Positions 1 to 9,800 of a stretch of DNA of 64,000 nucleotides are shown one piece after another. The notes beneath the pieces are model-generated. The model saw nothing but the letters and a program-made list of their open reading frames with translations, was not told the DNA's origin and searched no databases. Origin of the DNA: Cenococcum geophilum 1.58 (lineage: Eukaryota; Ascomycota; Dothideomycetes; Gloniales; Gloniaceae); assembly GCA_001692895.1 (NCBI GenBank), contig KV748202.1, positions 1,860,001 to 1,924,000 of the forward strand, given 5' to 3'. Position 1 is the first letter of the stretch. Each line of letters begins with the position of its first letter. The translations under genes were made by a program, and so were the position numbers.

Positions 1-360
1 GTTTAACAACCGCTATAATTACACGTTATAGCTCTCTCCACGCATTATTTAAAAACGCTATATTAAAACCCTCTATAGGCGTAGCTAGGCTTATAACCTA
101 TTAAAGCTAGTATTTAATAAGGTGCAGTAGAGGTATAGAAGGAATTAGATACGTATATTAAGATATATAGATAAGATTATTATAGTTTACAGAATCTACT
201 TTACGGGTAGAATCTACTTTACGGGTAGATTCTAGTGGATTTTATACTCGCCTACCTTATATAACTGGTTAGTTATAGACAACAACTAACAGTCCTTAAC
301 TTTAGTATATTTTTATAGGTAATAACTACTTATCTCTTTAATAACTAGCTAATTACTTAA
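1..360. other. AT-rich gene-free stretch with short tandem repeat
   Basis: No coding frame can be followed here. The only structure is an 18-bp unit (AGAATCTACTTTACGGGT) repeated twice in tandem at 191-226 and followed by AGATTCT, so the array starts and ends with complementary heptamers and could fold. The rest is RIP-like AT-rich sequence of unknown origin. Confidence 0.6.
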
Positions 361-366
361 GACTTA

Positions 367-672
367 ATAGCTTTAGTAGAGCTCTATATAGAGTCTTAGT
401 AGAGCTTTAAGGGAGCTTCGCGGAGAGCCTTAAGTAGAGCTTTATATAGAGCTTTAAGTAGAGCCTTTAGTAGAGCTCTATATAGAGCTCCGCGTATAGT
501 ATTAAAAGAGCCTAGTATAGAGCTTTAATAGAGCTCTATATAAATCCTTAGTAGGGCTTTATATAGAGTCTTAGTAGAGATTTATATAGGGCTTTAAGGG
601 AGCTTTATAGAGAGCCTCTAGTAAAGCTTTATATAGAGCTTTCTACTAGAGCTTTCTACTAGAGCCTTTAGT
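367..672 (+). repeat. Minisatellite, left arm of an inverted pair
   Basis: Degenerate units of about 20-28 bp built on TAGTAGAGCTTTATATAG are repeated through this stretch. They all run in one orientation (TAGTAGAGC). The following array at about 760-1250 consists of the same units in the opposite orientation (GCTCTACTA), so the two arms face each other across a roughly 90-bp spacer. No protein-coding potential is seen. Confidence 0.75.
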
Positions 673-759
673 AGCTAAGGAAATTAATTATAGAGACTAG
701 TTTTAAGCTAGAATTATTATAGATTAGTAAACTCTTAATTAAATATAGTACGGGCTAAA

Positions 760-1250
760 ATTAAGCTAAAGGCTCTACTAGAAAGCTCTATATAAAGCTC
801 TATTAAAAGCTCTCTATAAAGCTCCCTAAGACTCTATATAGGGCTCTACTAAAGCTCCGTAGAAAGCTCTACTAAAGCTCTATATAGGGCTCTACTAAAG
901 GCTCTACTAGAAAGCTCTATATAAAGCTTTACTAAAGGCTCTATATAAAGCTTTATTAGAGGCTCTCTATAAAGCTCCCTTAAAGCTCTATATAAAACTC
1001 TATATAGAGCTCTACTAAAGCTCTATATAGGGCTCTACTAAAGCTATACGCGGAGTTCTATATAGAGCTCTACCGAAGCTCTATATAGTGCTCTTATAAC
1101 ACTATATATAAAGCCCTATATAGAGCTTTACTAAGGCTCTACACGGAGCTTTATATTTACTATAACGTCTACTATAAAACTCTTCTTAAAGCTCTATTAA
1201 GGTCCTATATAAAGCCTTAAATAGATCTCTATATAGAACTATATATCTAC
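760..1250 (-). repeat. Minisatellite, right arm of the inverted pair
   Basis: Tandem degenerate units such as GGCTCTACTAAAGCTCTATA, the reverse complement of the units at 367-672. Blocks can be matched between arms, for example AAGCTCTATATAAAGC followed by GGCTCTACTAGAAAGC here against CTTTATATAGAGCTTTCTA near 630-650. Because the units contain a palindrome (GCTCTATATAGAGC), both arms could also form many small hairpins. Confidence 0.75.
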
Positions 1251-1577
1251 TATATACTTACCTTATTATAGGTCTTACCCTTACTACTAGATTAGAATAA
1301 AAAGTATTTACTTATATTAGTTGTATCTTTTAGCTACTATAAGCTTTTAGTTCTTAATGTTTTATTATCTTAAGTTTAAAGAGGATATCTCTTATACTAT
1401 TAGCCTATAGGCGTTATAAGATAGCATTTTTAATAGCTATATAGTAGTCCTTAAATAGGATTGGCTACTTTAGGTATATTACTAGGGTATATAATAGGGA
1501 GTAGGTAAGATAGTCTATCTACTATAGCTAAAAGACTTCTATTTTATACTAGTTATAAATATATAATAGAGAACCTA
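1251..1577. other. Gene-free AT-rich stretch
   Basis: RIP-like sequence between the minisatellite and the trinucleotide run. I see no frame, repeat or motif that I can assign. Confidence 0.5.
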
Positions 1578-1620
1578 TTACTACTTCTTCTTCTTCTTCT
1601 ACTACTACTACTACTAGTAG
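1578..1620. repeat. Trinucleotide microsatellite (CTT)n(CTA)n
   Basis: A run of CTT units switches into CTA units within about 40 bp. It lies in non-coding sequence just left of the solo LTR. Confidence 0.85.
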
Positions 1621-1678
1621 CCTAGTTAATTATATAATTCCTATTATATATACTACTAGCGGTTATATATAGAATAGA

Positions 1679-2028
1679 TATTATAGGATATCCCTATAAC
1701 ACCTTATATACATCTATCTATTTCTACTAACGCAGCAATTTAGAGACTAACTATAAGACGGCAATCTAACGGCAATCTACGGCAATTTGCTGCATTCTGC
1801 TATATTCTACTAAGTCTACTATATAAATCCCGCTAAATTCTACTAGGACTGCTATCTAGACTCTATTCTACCTTATATATATATTAATTAAGTAACTAAG
1901 TAAATAATATATACCCTTTCTTCCTATTTCCTTATCTTCTTTCCTTATATAATGTCTTAACTTTATTATATAGTTTAGTAATATCTACTTTACTATATAT
2001 TATCGTCGCTTATACTTCCTCTATAATA
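1679..2028 (+). mobile_element. Solo LTR, same Gypsy family as the element at 40646-46621
   Basis: About 350 bp matching, in opposite orientation, the two 371-bp LTRs at 40646-41016 and 46251-46621. It shares the terminal TATTA...TAATA inverted repeat and the internal run of CGGCAATCTA-like repeats. It is flanked by a perfect 5-bp duplication ATAGA (1674-1678 and 2029-2033) with no internal region next to it, as expected after LTR-LTR recombination. It sits just past the LINE-B tail. Its orientation implies a plus-strand parent insertion. Fossil; age cannot be read from divergence because RIP adds transitions. Confidence 0.85.
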
Positions 2029-2040
2029 ATAGAGATATTT

Positions 2041-2206
2041 ACTAAAGGGTAGCTAATAGTAAAGATATATTATTTATTATTATTTATTTATTACTTAATA
2101 TCCAATTTAGGTCTCTATTAGGCCTTCGCGGATTATACCTTATATATATATAGGGAGAAAACTCTATAAAAAAAACTTCATATCCTATCTCTCTACCTTT
2201 AGGTCC
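2041..2206 (-). mobile_element. LINE-B copy A, piece 5: 3' UTR and A/T tail
   Basis: Read on the minus strand, this is the 3' end of a Tad1-like LINE, matching the plus-strand copy at about 55540-55660. It contains GGCCTAATAG...ACCTAAATTGG and ends in a tail of TAA/TAAA units at 2053-2095, typical of non-LTR retrotransposon ends. It is separated from piece 4 (5297-5598) by the pogo element inserted at a TA. No coding capacity. Confidence 0.75.
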
Positions 2207-2208
2207 TA

Positions 2209-2264
2209 TAGAGTATTTGAGGGGGTATTTGAATCTGAGGGGGTATTTGAATTGGCTCGTGCAT
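2209..2264 (+). repeat. Left TIR of the pogo/Fot1 element
   Basis: 56 bp identical to the reverse complement of 5239-5294. Each TIR holds two direct copies of GAGGGGGTATTTGAAT, probably paired transposase-binding sites (inference). A further inverted match (GAACATCAAAAA against TTTTTGATGTTC) lies inside the TIRs near 2318 and 5217. Confidence 0.95.
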
Positions 2265-2721
2265 AGGCTCACCGCCGAGCTCTGATTGGTCAGAATAGCG
2301 ATTCTGCCACAAACAGGAACATCAAAAAATTCAACTCGATGCTTCCACCTTAATGCTTCCACCTCTCTATATAGCCTNAATTTACACACACCCCATGCCT
2401 CCTATACGTCATAGGCCTTCCAAGGAGACTATTATACAGGAAGCTATCACTGCGTACCGAACTGGGCACTACGGAACCCCTACAAGGGCTGCAATATCGC
2501 ATGGGATCCATCCTGACACCATTCTTAAGCGCATTAACGGAACACGTTAATCCTATAAGGAAGAACATCAATTCTAGTAAAAGTTAAGCCCGGAATTCAA
2601 AGCAGCTATTAAAAAATACTGTATAATCCTTATAAAGCATTACTTTCCTCTTAAGAAGAGCTATATTTGTAAGATTGCCCTAAATATATACAAAAAGCAG
2701 CTCTGTGAGGTGATAAGCTCT

Positions 2722-2836
2722 GCACCACTCAGCCACATAAACCCGCAAAAGGTAAATAAGTGACTGGCTTGATGCCAGGCACGGCTGTGCGGAACAATAT
2801 ATATAGGCGAGGTGACTTCGTTACCTGATAAGCTCT
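2722..2836. repeat. 115-bp insert flanked by an 11-bp direct repeat
   Basis: TGATAAGCTCT occurs at 2711-2721 and 2826-2836. The 104 bp between them are less AT-rich than the surroundings and interrupt the transposase reading between its DNA-binding and DDE parts. A small hairpin (AGGTGAC/GTTACCT) lies near its right end. It may be a tiny nested insertion with an 11-bp duplication; a slippage duplication is the alternative. Family unknown. Confidence 0.5.
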
Positions 2837-3279
2837 AAGATGCTGGCTAGGATACTAGCTAGGCATTCCTTGGTGTCTAATAGGTGGATTTATACTTAAA
2901 ACGCTATTAATCCTTTTAAGTTTAATATACTCGCTATCTTAAAATAGAGAGAGCTACGGCAGATAATAATTTGCTAGTATATAAGAGGTTCTTTAATAAG
3001 TTAGAGGCTACCTATATAGAATTTTATATTAAGGCACCTAATTACTAGAATATAGATAAAACCGGATATTAAATGGGGTACGCGCATGCCTCTAAGAAAG
3101 TCGTTCTATGTGGTTCCTCTATACAACCTATTACGCTAGGTAATTAAGAGTAGACGAGTGTAAGAGTACATATATTAGATCCCGCCGCGCTTACGAACAA
3201 GTTCGCAAGCACTCCGTGTCTTTTTGGCCGAATAGCGACGTTGGGGCGGGAAACGTTACAATTGTGCTTGCGAACTTAC

Positions 3280-3318
3280 TGGGGCCAGGTGCCGTGGGTT
3301 CGATCCCTATTGGTTGCA
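3280..3318 (+). tRNA. tRNA 3'-half-like segment (T arm plus acceptor strand)
   Basis: GTGGG-TTCGATC-CCTAT (3294-3310) folds as a five-pair T arm with the invariant TTCGA loop, and GGTTCGATCCC fits the pol III B-box consensus. TGGTTGC plus A (3311-3318) would serve as acceptor strand and discriminator. No matching 5' half, A box or anticodon arm is found upstream, where MITE arm sequence (GTGCTTGCGAACTT) begins instead. It is at most a truncated tRNA or a SINE-type pol III promoter fragment, possibly a chance match. Confidence 0.3.
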
Positions 3319-3475
3319 CTTCGCTCTGGTATAGTCTAACGCGTATCCGTGCGATGAGGCGTCGGTAAAGATTCCGATTGCTTATGTTACTGGGCTCCTA
3401 ATATATGGTGCGACTCTTCGTGTGCGGACCCCCTGCGGCTTGGCGTTCGAGGGAATGCGCAGAGGGGAGGGCAAT

Positions 3476-3684
3476 TGTAAGAGTACATATATTAGATCCC
3501 GCCGCGCTTGCGAACAAGTTCGCAAGCACTCCGTGTTTTTTTGGCCGAATGGCGACGTTGGGGCGGGAAACGTTACAATTAATTGTAATGTGGCCCGCCT
3601 CCACGTCGCCATACGGCTAAAAAGACTGAGAGTGCTTGCGAACTTGTTGTAAGCGCGGCGGGACCTAATATATATACTCTTATA
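3476..3684. repeat. Near-perfect 210-bp hairpin within the MITE
   Basis: The left arm (GCGCTTGCGAACAAGTTCGC..., GGCCGAATGGCGACGTT...) is mirrored by the right arm (...GTCGCCATACGGCTAAAAAG..., ...GCGAACTTGTTGTAAGCGC). GC-rich arms with few transitions suggest that it is young or low-copy relative to its RIP-scarred host. Confidence 0.85.
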
Positions 3685-5238
3685 ACGAGCGAGATCGCCT
3701 CTATTAATACCACTAGCGAATTAATTCCTTCCTATTTTATTTTTAAAGGGAAGGTTATTACAACCTATATAGCCTAAGAAGCTATTAGATCGGTGCCAGA
3801 CTATTAAATAGCAGTCTCTAATAATAGCTAAAGCGACTAGAGCCATGCATCTAATTGGATAAGGTATTTTAATATATATACCCACCAAGAGGACTATTAG
3901 GCGGATATCTATAAAGAATAAGAGGCTGCCGGTAAGCCATACAGCTAGAGGCTTCTCTTAATGGATAGCTATATATCGCACCTCTCCTTAGACTTTATTT
4001 AATACTATAAGGACGTAAAGATAGTCCCTTTCTGCCTACCTCCGCATTCTACGCATTATCTTCAGCCTTTAGATTAGTGCCTCTTTGGTATTCTTAAAAA
4101 GGCCTATTCTAATAAGGTTAATAAATATATTTTAAGGGGAATTACCGGAATTATATATGCCTACTTCCTAGAAATATACGGGTAGATCTAAGAGAGAGTA
4201 TATACTCTAGAGTATATTAAAAAGTCGTTTAAAGCTGCCGGAATTTACCCCCTAGATACTAAGAGAATACTACGCAAACTGCGCAGTACTTAGGTTGCTA
4301 GGAGACCTGCTACTTCTACGCCAAATCCAGCAAAGCCTCTACAGCTCCTTTCGTTGCTAATGTACCCTAAAACACCCTCTACTATAAGTAATAGATTATA
4401 GTACTAAGCAACCATTTCTTACCCCTCTGCAACACCAGAAATTTAAGAGTTAGCCACTAGGAAGCTCCTAGCTACTATATAGGTCCAATTAAAGGAAATT
4501 AGGCTTCTTTAATAGCGTAATAAGGAGCTTACTACTGCCTCTATAGAGGCTAAAAAAAAGGGTAGCACGGAACTCGGTACTTATAAAATTATACTATATT
4601 TCTACCGCCAAGATCTAAAGAATTCTAGATGCAAAGGCCTTAATAGAATATAAGAAATAAGAGGCTAAGGAGCTTTGTATAGCCTAGAAGAAGATTAAAT
4701 AAGAGGTTAATAAGGCTAAAAGGGAGGCCCTTAAACAGAGGAAGGCCGCCTATAGTAGTAGGGCTTAACTCCGGAAGGTAAAGGACAAATTTATTAGAGA
4801 AATGCGTGCATCTAAACGGGCCTATAAAGCTACAAAGAAGAAGCTTAATACAACTATTAGGAAGTACCAGCGAAATTATACTATGGCGTTAAACTAGGAA
4901 ATTAAAGAGCTTAAAAACGCCTTAGCTAAGGCTTCTGTTAAGTTTATATGGAAGAAGGAGGTAGCTAATAAGGCTATTAACGAGTAGGAGGATGCATGCG
5001 TTCTTATAGCTTTACTCTCTTAGCCTACACAGGAGGTAATTAACGTTGATAAGGACGAGCTAGATAATAAGGAATATAACGAGGAAGCAGAGTTTGATGA
5101 GTATATAGAGGGTGTAATTTAAGTGAATGTAATTAATATACGGCAATAAGAATCAAGTGCATGTAGTAGAATGCTGTTTGTATACGATTTTCCTCACAAA
5201 CGGCATTCTCCGTCATTTTTGATGTTCCTCGCTTACGT

Positions 5239-5294
5239 ATGCACGAGCCAATTCAAATACCCCCTCAGATTCAAATACCCCCTCAAATACTCTA
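5239..5294 (-). repeat. Right TIR of the pogo/Fot1 element
   Basis: Perfect inverted copy of the left TIR, followed by the TA target duplication at 5295-5296. Confidence 0.95.
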
Positions 5295-5296
5295 TA

Positions 5297-5598
5297 CCTA
5301 TAAGTTACCTATAGTCCTCTATATCCTTACTTTTAGTCTCCTTAGTAACTACTACTACCGTAGTAAACCTATAGACACGCTAGTATTTTAAGCTTTACTC
5401 TCCTACTATAGAGCCCCTAGGGAGCGCCTATTCGCCCCCTTACCTTCCTTTACTATTTCCTTTATAACCTAAAACTAATTTAAAATATTCTAGTTAATAA
5501 GCTACTAAGTAATCGCCTTAAGGCCTCTTTATATTAAGAGTATTATAGTATAGTTCTCTATACTAGCTACTAGAAGTATTATCTCTTAGCCAGTACGT
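5297..5598 (-). mobile_element. LINE-B copy A, piece 4: 3' UTR region
   Basis: Minus-strand continuation of LINE-B between the pogo element and the 28.4-kb element. It aligns as reverse complement with about 55203-55540 of copy B along its whole length, for example TTAATATTAAGAGTATTATAG here against its complement near 55255. The last four bases ACGT (5595-5598) are the target duplication of the 28.4-kb element. Confidence 0.8.
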
Positions 5599-5656
5599 TA
5601 GGAAAAAATTTACCAGCATTTTCGCAGTATTTGGCGGCATTTGGCGGCTAAATGCG
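5599..5656 (+). repeat. Left TIR and subterminal motifs of the 28.4-kb element
   Basis: The TIR (5599-5622) is followed by GTATTTGGCGGCATTTGGC and GGCTAAATGCG, units that recur inverted at the right end (AAATGCCGCATTT, AAATGCT). They are probably transposase-binding sites (inference). Confidence 0.75.
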
Positions 5657-5705
5657 TAATCCGCGCACTATAACGTGTAGCGTATAGTATCGACTTAGGT
5701 ATGGC

Positions 5706-6038
5706 ATACTGCCGTATTTAATAACGCGGTATAGTATACTGCCGTATCTAATAACGCGATGCAGTATACTGCCGTATCTAATAACATAATATAGTATACT
5801 GCCGCATCTAATAATATAGTATAGTATACTGCCGCATCTAGTAACGCGGTGCAAGTATACTGCCGTATTTAATAATACGGTGTAGTATTCTGCCGTATTT
5901 AATAACATAGTATAGCATTCTGCCGTATCTAATAACGCGGTATAGTATACTACCGTATTTAGTAACGCGGTATAAGTATACTGCCGCATTTAATAACGCG
6001 GTGCAGTATATTACCGTATTTAATAACGCGGTATAGCT
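5706..6038. repeat. 30-bp minisatellite, 11 copies
   Basis: Eleven units of 30-31 bp of the type ATACTGCCGTATTTAATAAC plus GCGGTATAGT, differing mostly by C/T and G/A changes. Because 30 is a multiple of three, the minus strand shows an open frame of 113 codons (5648-5989), a by-product rather than a gene. One degenerate unit recurs at about 19105-19160 inside the same element. Confidence 0.9.
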
Positions 6039-6184
6039 AATTGCGTATTTATAGCTACCCGGGTAAATAGTGCCTTTATTTTATTAAGCTCTCTCTATAC
6101 TTAATACGCAATTAATATATAATACCCCCCTCGCGCATTATATATATCTTACTTACTTTAAGTAATAAATAAGCATTGCTCTTC

Positions 6185-6355
6185 CCGCGCACTTAATAGT
6201 ATTTACTTAGTCTATATAGTTAATAGTATTTACCTATTCTGCGCAATTAGTATACTTTACTTAGTCTGCGCAGTTAGTACCCTTTACTTATTCTATATAG
6301 TTAGTACCCTTTACTTATTCTACACAGTTAGTATTCTCTGCTTATTCTATATACC
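6185..6355. repeat. 27-bp tandem repeat, about six copies
   Basis: Units such as AGTTAGTACCCTTTACTTAT followed by TCTATAT or TCTGCGC are repeated in tandem next to the 30-bp array. Non-coding. Confidence 0.8.
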
Positions 6356-6505
6356 TAGTATATACTATATAAAGAACACATTTTAACCCAATAGTAGTAT
6401 AGTATAACCTTAATACGCCTAATAACGCCCTTTAGTTAACCTACTATTTTAAGTTTAATATTTATATAAGTCCCGCCACAATAGTAGCACTATACTATTA
6501 AACCC

Positions 6506-6760
6506 CTAATCGTCTTTATTCTCGCCGTTATTCTTACCATTATTTTCCCCGTCTATCCCATTGCCTTCTCTACTCTTATCCTCTTTATTACCGTCGTTTT
6601 CCCTATTTATTCCGCTGCCTTCTTTACTCTTATCCTCTTTATTAGCAAATTCTAGTATTACCAGTCTATCTCTACTCCGTAGGCGGGCCTTTATATCCTC
6701 TAGTATAGTATTATCCGTAATATCTATAACCTTAGACTTACCGGCGAAAGTATACCGCAA
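6506..6760 (-). CDS. Short acidic open frame, possibly the tail of the transposase-like relic
   Basis: An uninterrupted 84-codon minus-strand frame, unusual in this RIP-riddled surrounding. The first half (MRYTFAGKSKVIDITDNTIL) is ordinary. The second half holds two copies of a charged unit (NKEDKSKEGSG and NKEDKSREGNG) and ends in an Asn/Asp/Lys-rich tail. CAA, CAG and TGG codons are absent, so survival of the frame may only reflect lack of RIP-sensitive codons. I recognise no domain. It lies just downstream, in minus orientation, of the transposase-like relic and may be its 3' end; a stand-alone small gene is less likely. Confidence 0.35.
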   Translation of the reverse strand: MRYTFAGKSKVIDITDNTILEDIKARLRSRDRLVILEFANKEDKSKEGSGINRENDGNKEDKSREGNGIDGENNGKNNGENKDD

Positions 6761-6769
6761 AATATAGTA

Positions 6770-9700
6770 ATTAATTCCTATTTCCTATTTATTATTACCT
6801 TAAATTTATTTAAGGCGCGCTTAGATAGCGTTAATATTATAGTTATATAGCATTAAAATCGTCTTATTAGTATACTGTAAGAAGGAGACCTTATATATAG
6901 TTTTAGGGTTTATTCTTTACGATAAATACGCTAGGCTACCGTTGTCCTATTATATTATCTTTATTAGCCTATATATAACAATTAAAATAGCGCGATATTA
7001 TAATATAGGAAACGGCGGTAAAGTGCTATAGTATATAGCGAGTATCGCGATATGACGTTGCGATGCGATTAATGTAATATTATATATTTACACTTATAGT
7101 ATATAGTTATTAAGTAAACCCGTTATTGTACTTAAGATCTAGTTCCTCTAGATTTTCTATAGTATTCTTAAACGGATCATTAATTGCCTACTAAGTCTAT
7201 AGTATTTTATCTCTAGTTATATTCCGTATCTTATTAACTTATTATAGAAGTAGCCTATATAGCCTTTTATTACGCTTAGGTTAGTAGCTCTTTTAGGTAT
7301 TTTATAGTTACTCCTAACTATCTATAATACGCTTTAATAAGTATAATAAGAGGCTTCCTATAGATTTACCTGTAATTATAGTGTTGGCTTTAAACTTATA
7401 AATGACTTATATTCCGCTTCTATAGTCCTTAAGAGTATATTAAATTGCTATATATATAAGCTATATTATATTAGCTATAATAGGCGAGAAGAGTTTAGTA
7501 CTATTCTTATTAAGGGTAAGTAACCTTAGCCCAGTATTAAAGAATACGCGCTTAATATAACGTGTAATAATTAGCGCCCTAAATCTTATCTCTCTATCCT
7601 AGCCTTAGTTAGTTAGGTATAGTAAAAGGTAGAGTACTAATTAGGCCACCGAGCGTAAAGCGGTTATCCTTAAGTAGTTCTACTACTTTTTTTACTACGG
7701 CCTTAGTATTTAGTTTAAGACAGTTATAGCTCCTGGCAATAGTATCGCGCACTACATTTATTATATAATACTAAAACACGCTAAGCTGGTTATATAGCTG
7801 GAAAATTAGTTAGTATAGTACTACTAAATCTAAGGACTACGAACCTTGCGTGCCGCTGGCCCTAATAGTATACTTAATACTCTATTTATCGGGTTTTTGT
7901 AACGGTTTATAATAGTAATTACCTCTTTCTATATCTGCTTTATTAGTGTGTTTAAACCGCTTATATTTATTTTTAGCTAAGGAGAGAGATAGAGCTTTTT
8001 AGGTATAGAGCCTGTTATTACTTATATAATAAGATATATCTAAGCGATACTATATATCTTTATATTAACTAGGCTAAGTAGCTGCTTTATATATTATCTA
8101 AAGTCATCCTATAGCGGTTGTTTATTTAAGTAATATATATATATATTTTTAAGTATAGGTTTTAGATATCTTGCGGTCGCTTAGGGTTTATAGGCTTTTA
8201 TTTAATAAGAACGGGACTATCTATTAGGATAACGTTATTAAAATTAACGATAATAGGTTGTACTATGGCATATTAATAATAGCCTTACCTTTTAATAGAG
8301 ATAGTTATAGTATAAAGCCTAATATTATCCCCTTTAAGATCTAGATTATCTTAGGAGCTACTACTTAACTTATAGTATCTTTATTTACTTTTCTACGGGA
8401 TAGGTAGAGAATAAGTATATTAGTTTAGTAAAACTATTTAGCTTTTATACACACCTTACTTCCCTAAAAAATGCTAAATAGTCTAGAGTCTTATACCTAA
8501 TATACTTTAAATAATAACTCGGTTAACTTTTATAATATAAATTAGGCATTTCTTGCTAAGTATATAGAAAGGAGCTTTAATAAACTTGTAATAATAAGTT
8601 AGGAGGGCGGCCCAACTATTTATTAGGCTTTATAACGGGGCGATTAGATTGCCTTACTATAGCGTAGGGTCCTACTTTATATAATATTTTTTCTATACTA
8701 TACAGAAGCCTAGTTCCTTGCGATATTTACCTACTCTTAAGGTAGATAGTACGGTATATAGGATATAAAGAATAGCTAGCGCGTAGAGGGTAATATATAG
8801 TGGTGTTATGTTCTAATTTATTATAGTCGCGGTAATTTACCCCTTTATTACAATCCGGCGCCGCTAGTTATAACTTACCGCTATTTTAGCTAAGTTGTAT
8901 TTATTTACCGCCTAGTATAAGCCTATTTCCTTATATATGTATTAACCTATACCCTATTTATTCGCTCAAAATCTTTATTATATATAGTATTATATATATC
9001 CCAATTACTATAGTTATTTATAAAGAAACAGTCTATAACGTTAATATCCGTCAGTATAAGTGAGATAGGCCTCGCAATATAGTTAATATTATATATCTAG
9101 AGGGCATCTAGCGTACGTTTATCTTGCTGTTAGATAGCTTTATACTTTATACTCTAAGTATTCCGGTTCTTGCGTTAATCTTACCACTATTATAAACTTA
9201 GAGGGTCTCTACTAACGCACCGGCGTATTTTAGGTATTTGCCCTCACTATCTAATTACCTAGTATCCTAGATTGTAAGTAGTAGATAAAGCCTCCCTACT
9301 TTATTACTATAGAGGCTATTATTTACCCGCTTATATTCTTATACTATTACAGCATTATAGCGAGGGGCTTTAGTATTAGCCTATAATGGGGTATATTAAG
9401 CAAACACCTTATTAAGCTTATTAGTATTAGTAGCATCCTTTCTAAAGCAAATATAGTATATAACGCTGTAATGGATACTTAAGGGCATTTTTAATACCCA
9501 ATCATTATTAGCCTTTAGTCAGTTAACGTCCTAGTCTATTTACTAGATTCTATTAATCTACTTATAGTATTCCCTTATAAAGGGGGCTAGTTTAGATATA
9601 AGGTTGGTAATCTCTATCTAGCGCTGTACCTCTTTAACTGTACACTAGATAGATATATTAATTCTTTAATCTTAAAGTATCTAAGTTATATAGTCGTTAA

Positions 9701-9789
9701 AGTTCTATATATATAAGCGATATGCGTATATATTAACTATAGGGCCTAGTTATATTATCTATATTACGCTTATTAGGTCTACTATATTA
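6770..9789 (-). pseudogene. Transposase-like relic, 3' part (minus strand)
   Basis: Minus-strand codon-like texture continues from the LINE-1 insertion point down to the acidic tail. Long stretches read as protein with in-frame TAA/TAG at presumed Gln/Trp codons, for example ATVQPIIVNFNNVILIDSP (about 8215-8285). Because the LINE-1 target duplication at 9790-9800 splits it from 16297 onward, this is the downstream half of one gene. I do not recognise a domain in this half. Its assignment rests on continuity with the segment at 16308-17558, whose end resembles Plavaka-type transposases. Confidence 0.4.
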
Positions 9790-9800
9790 ATTATATTAAT
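9790..9800. repeat. Target-site duplication of LINE-1, left copy
   Basis: ATTATATTAAT, repeated exactly at 16297-16307. Confidence 0.8.

Larger units (their letters stand above)
3159..3684. mobile_element. Hairpin MITE-like insertion in the pogo transposase
   Basis: 526 bp flanked by a perfect 5-bp duplication ACGAG (3154-3158, 3685-3689). The ends are inverted copies (TGTAAGAGTACATATATTAG / rc) extending about 55-105 bp. The right 210 bp (3476-3684) is on its own a near-perfect hairpin centred on AATTAATT at about 3577-3584. The left 105 bp repeats the left arm of that hairpin. Between them lies about 200 bp of unique, GC-richer DNA including a tRNA-half-like segment. It has no coding frame of note and interrupts the DDE domain between its first and second acidic residues. 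Confidence 0.82.
2395..5120 (+). pseudogene. pogo/Fot1 transposase, RIP-degraded
   Basis: The encoded protein would cut and paste the element. From the Met at 2395 the frame begins MPPIRHRPSK and reads a psq-type helix-turn-helix (to about 2550), then a CENP-B/Tc5-type DNA-binding region (about 2590-2705). The DDE domain starts with NIDKTGYQMG (about 3050-3080) and resumes after the MITE. LLLMDSYISH (about 3955-3985) and LPPHSTHYLQPLDQCLFG (about 4035-4090) hold the second and third acidic residues. The C-terminal 500 bp encodes a lysine- and glutamate-rich, coiled-coil-like tail. Many in-frame TAA/TAG codons sit at former CAA/CAG/TGG positions, the first at about 2548, so the gene is dead. 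Order and spacing fit Fot1/pogo; identity is secure, exact exon structure is not. Confidence 0.85.
2209..5294 (+). mobile_element. pogo/Fot1-type (Tc1-mariner superfamily) DNA transposon relic
   Basis: A 3,086-bp element bounded by identical 56-bp terminal inverted repeats (2209-2264 and 5239-5294) and flanked by TA on both sides (2207-2208, 5295-5296), the target preference of this superfamily. The interior encodes one plus-strand transposase relic with an N-terminal helix-turn-helix pair and a DDE domain. A MITE (3159-3684) and a 115-bp segment (2722-2836) interrupt it. It is inserted in the 3' UTR of LINE-B copy A; copy B near 55.5 kb lacks it. The interior is heavily RIP-mutated while the TIRs match exactly. 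Confidence 0.93.

Noticed and set aside
3280-3318. Complete tRNA gene
   Set aside because: Only T arm and acceptor strand can be formed; the 5' half and anticodon arm are absent.
3382-3652. Several overlapping 68-76 codon frames on both strands
   Set aside because: They lie in the GC-rich MITE hairpin, where few stops occur on any frame; no homology-like pattern.
5648-5989. 113-codon minus-strand frame in the minisatellite
   Set aside because: It is produced by the 30-bp repeat period; the translation is simply the repeat unit, with no coding evidence.
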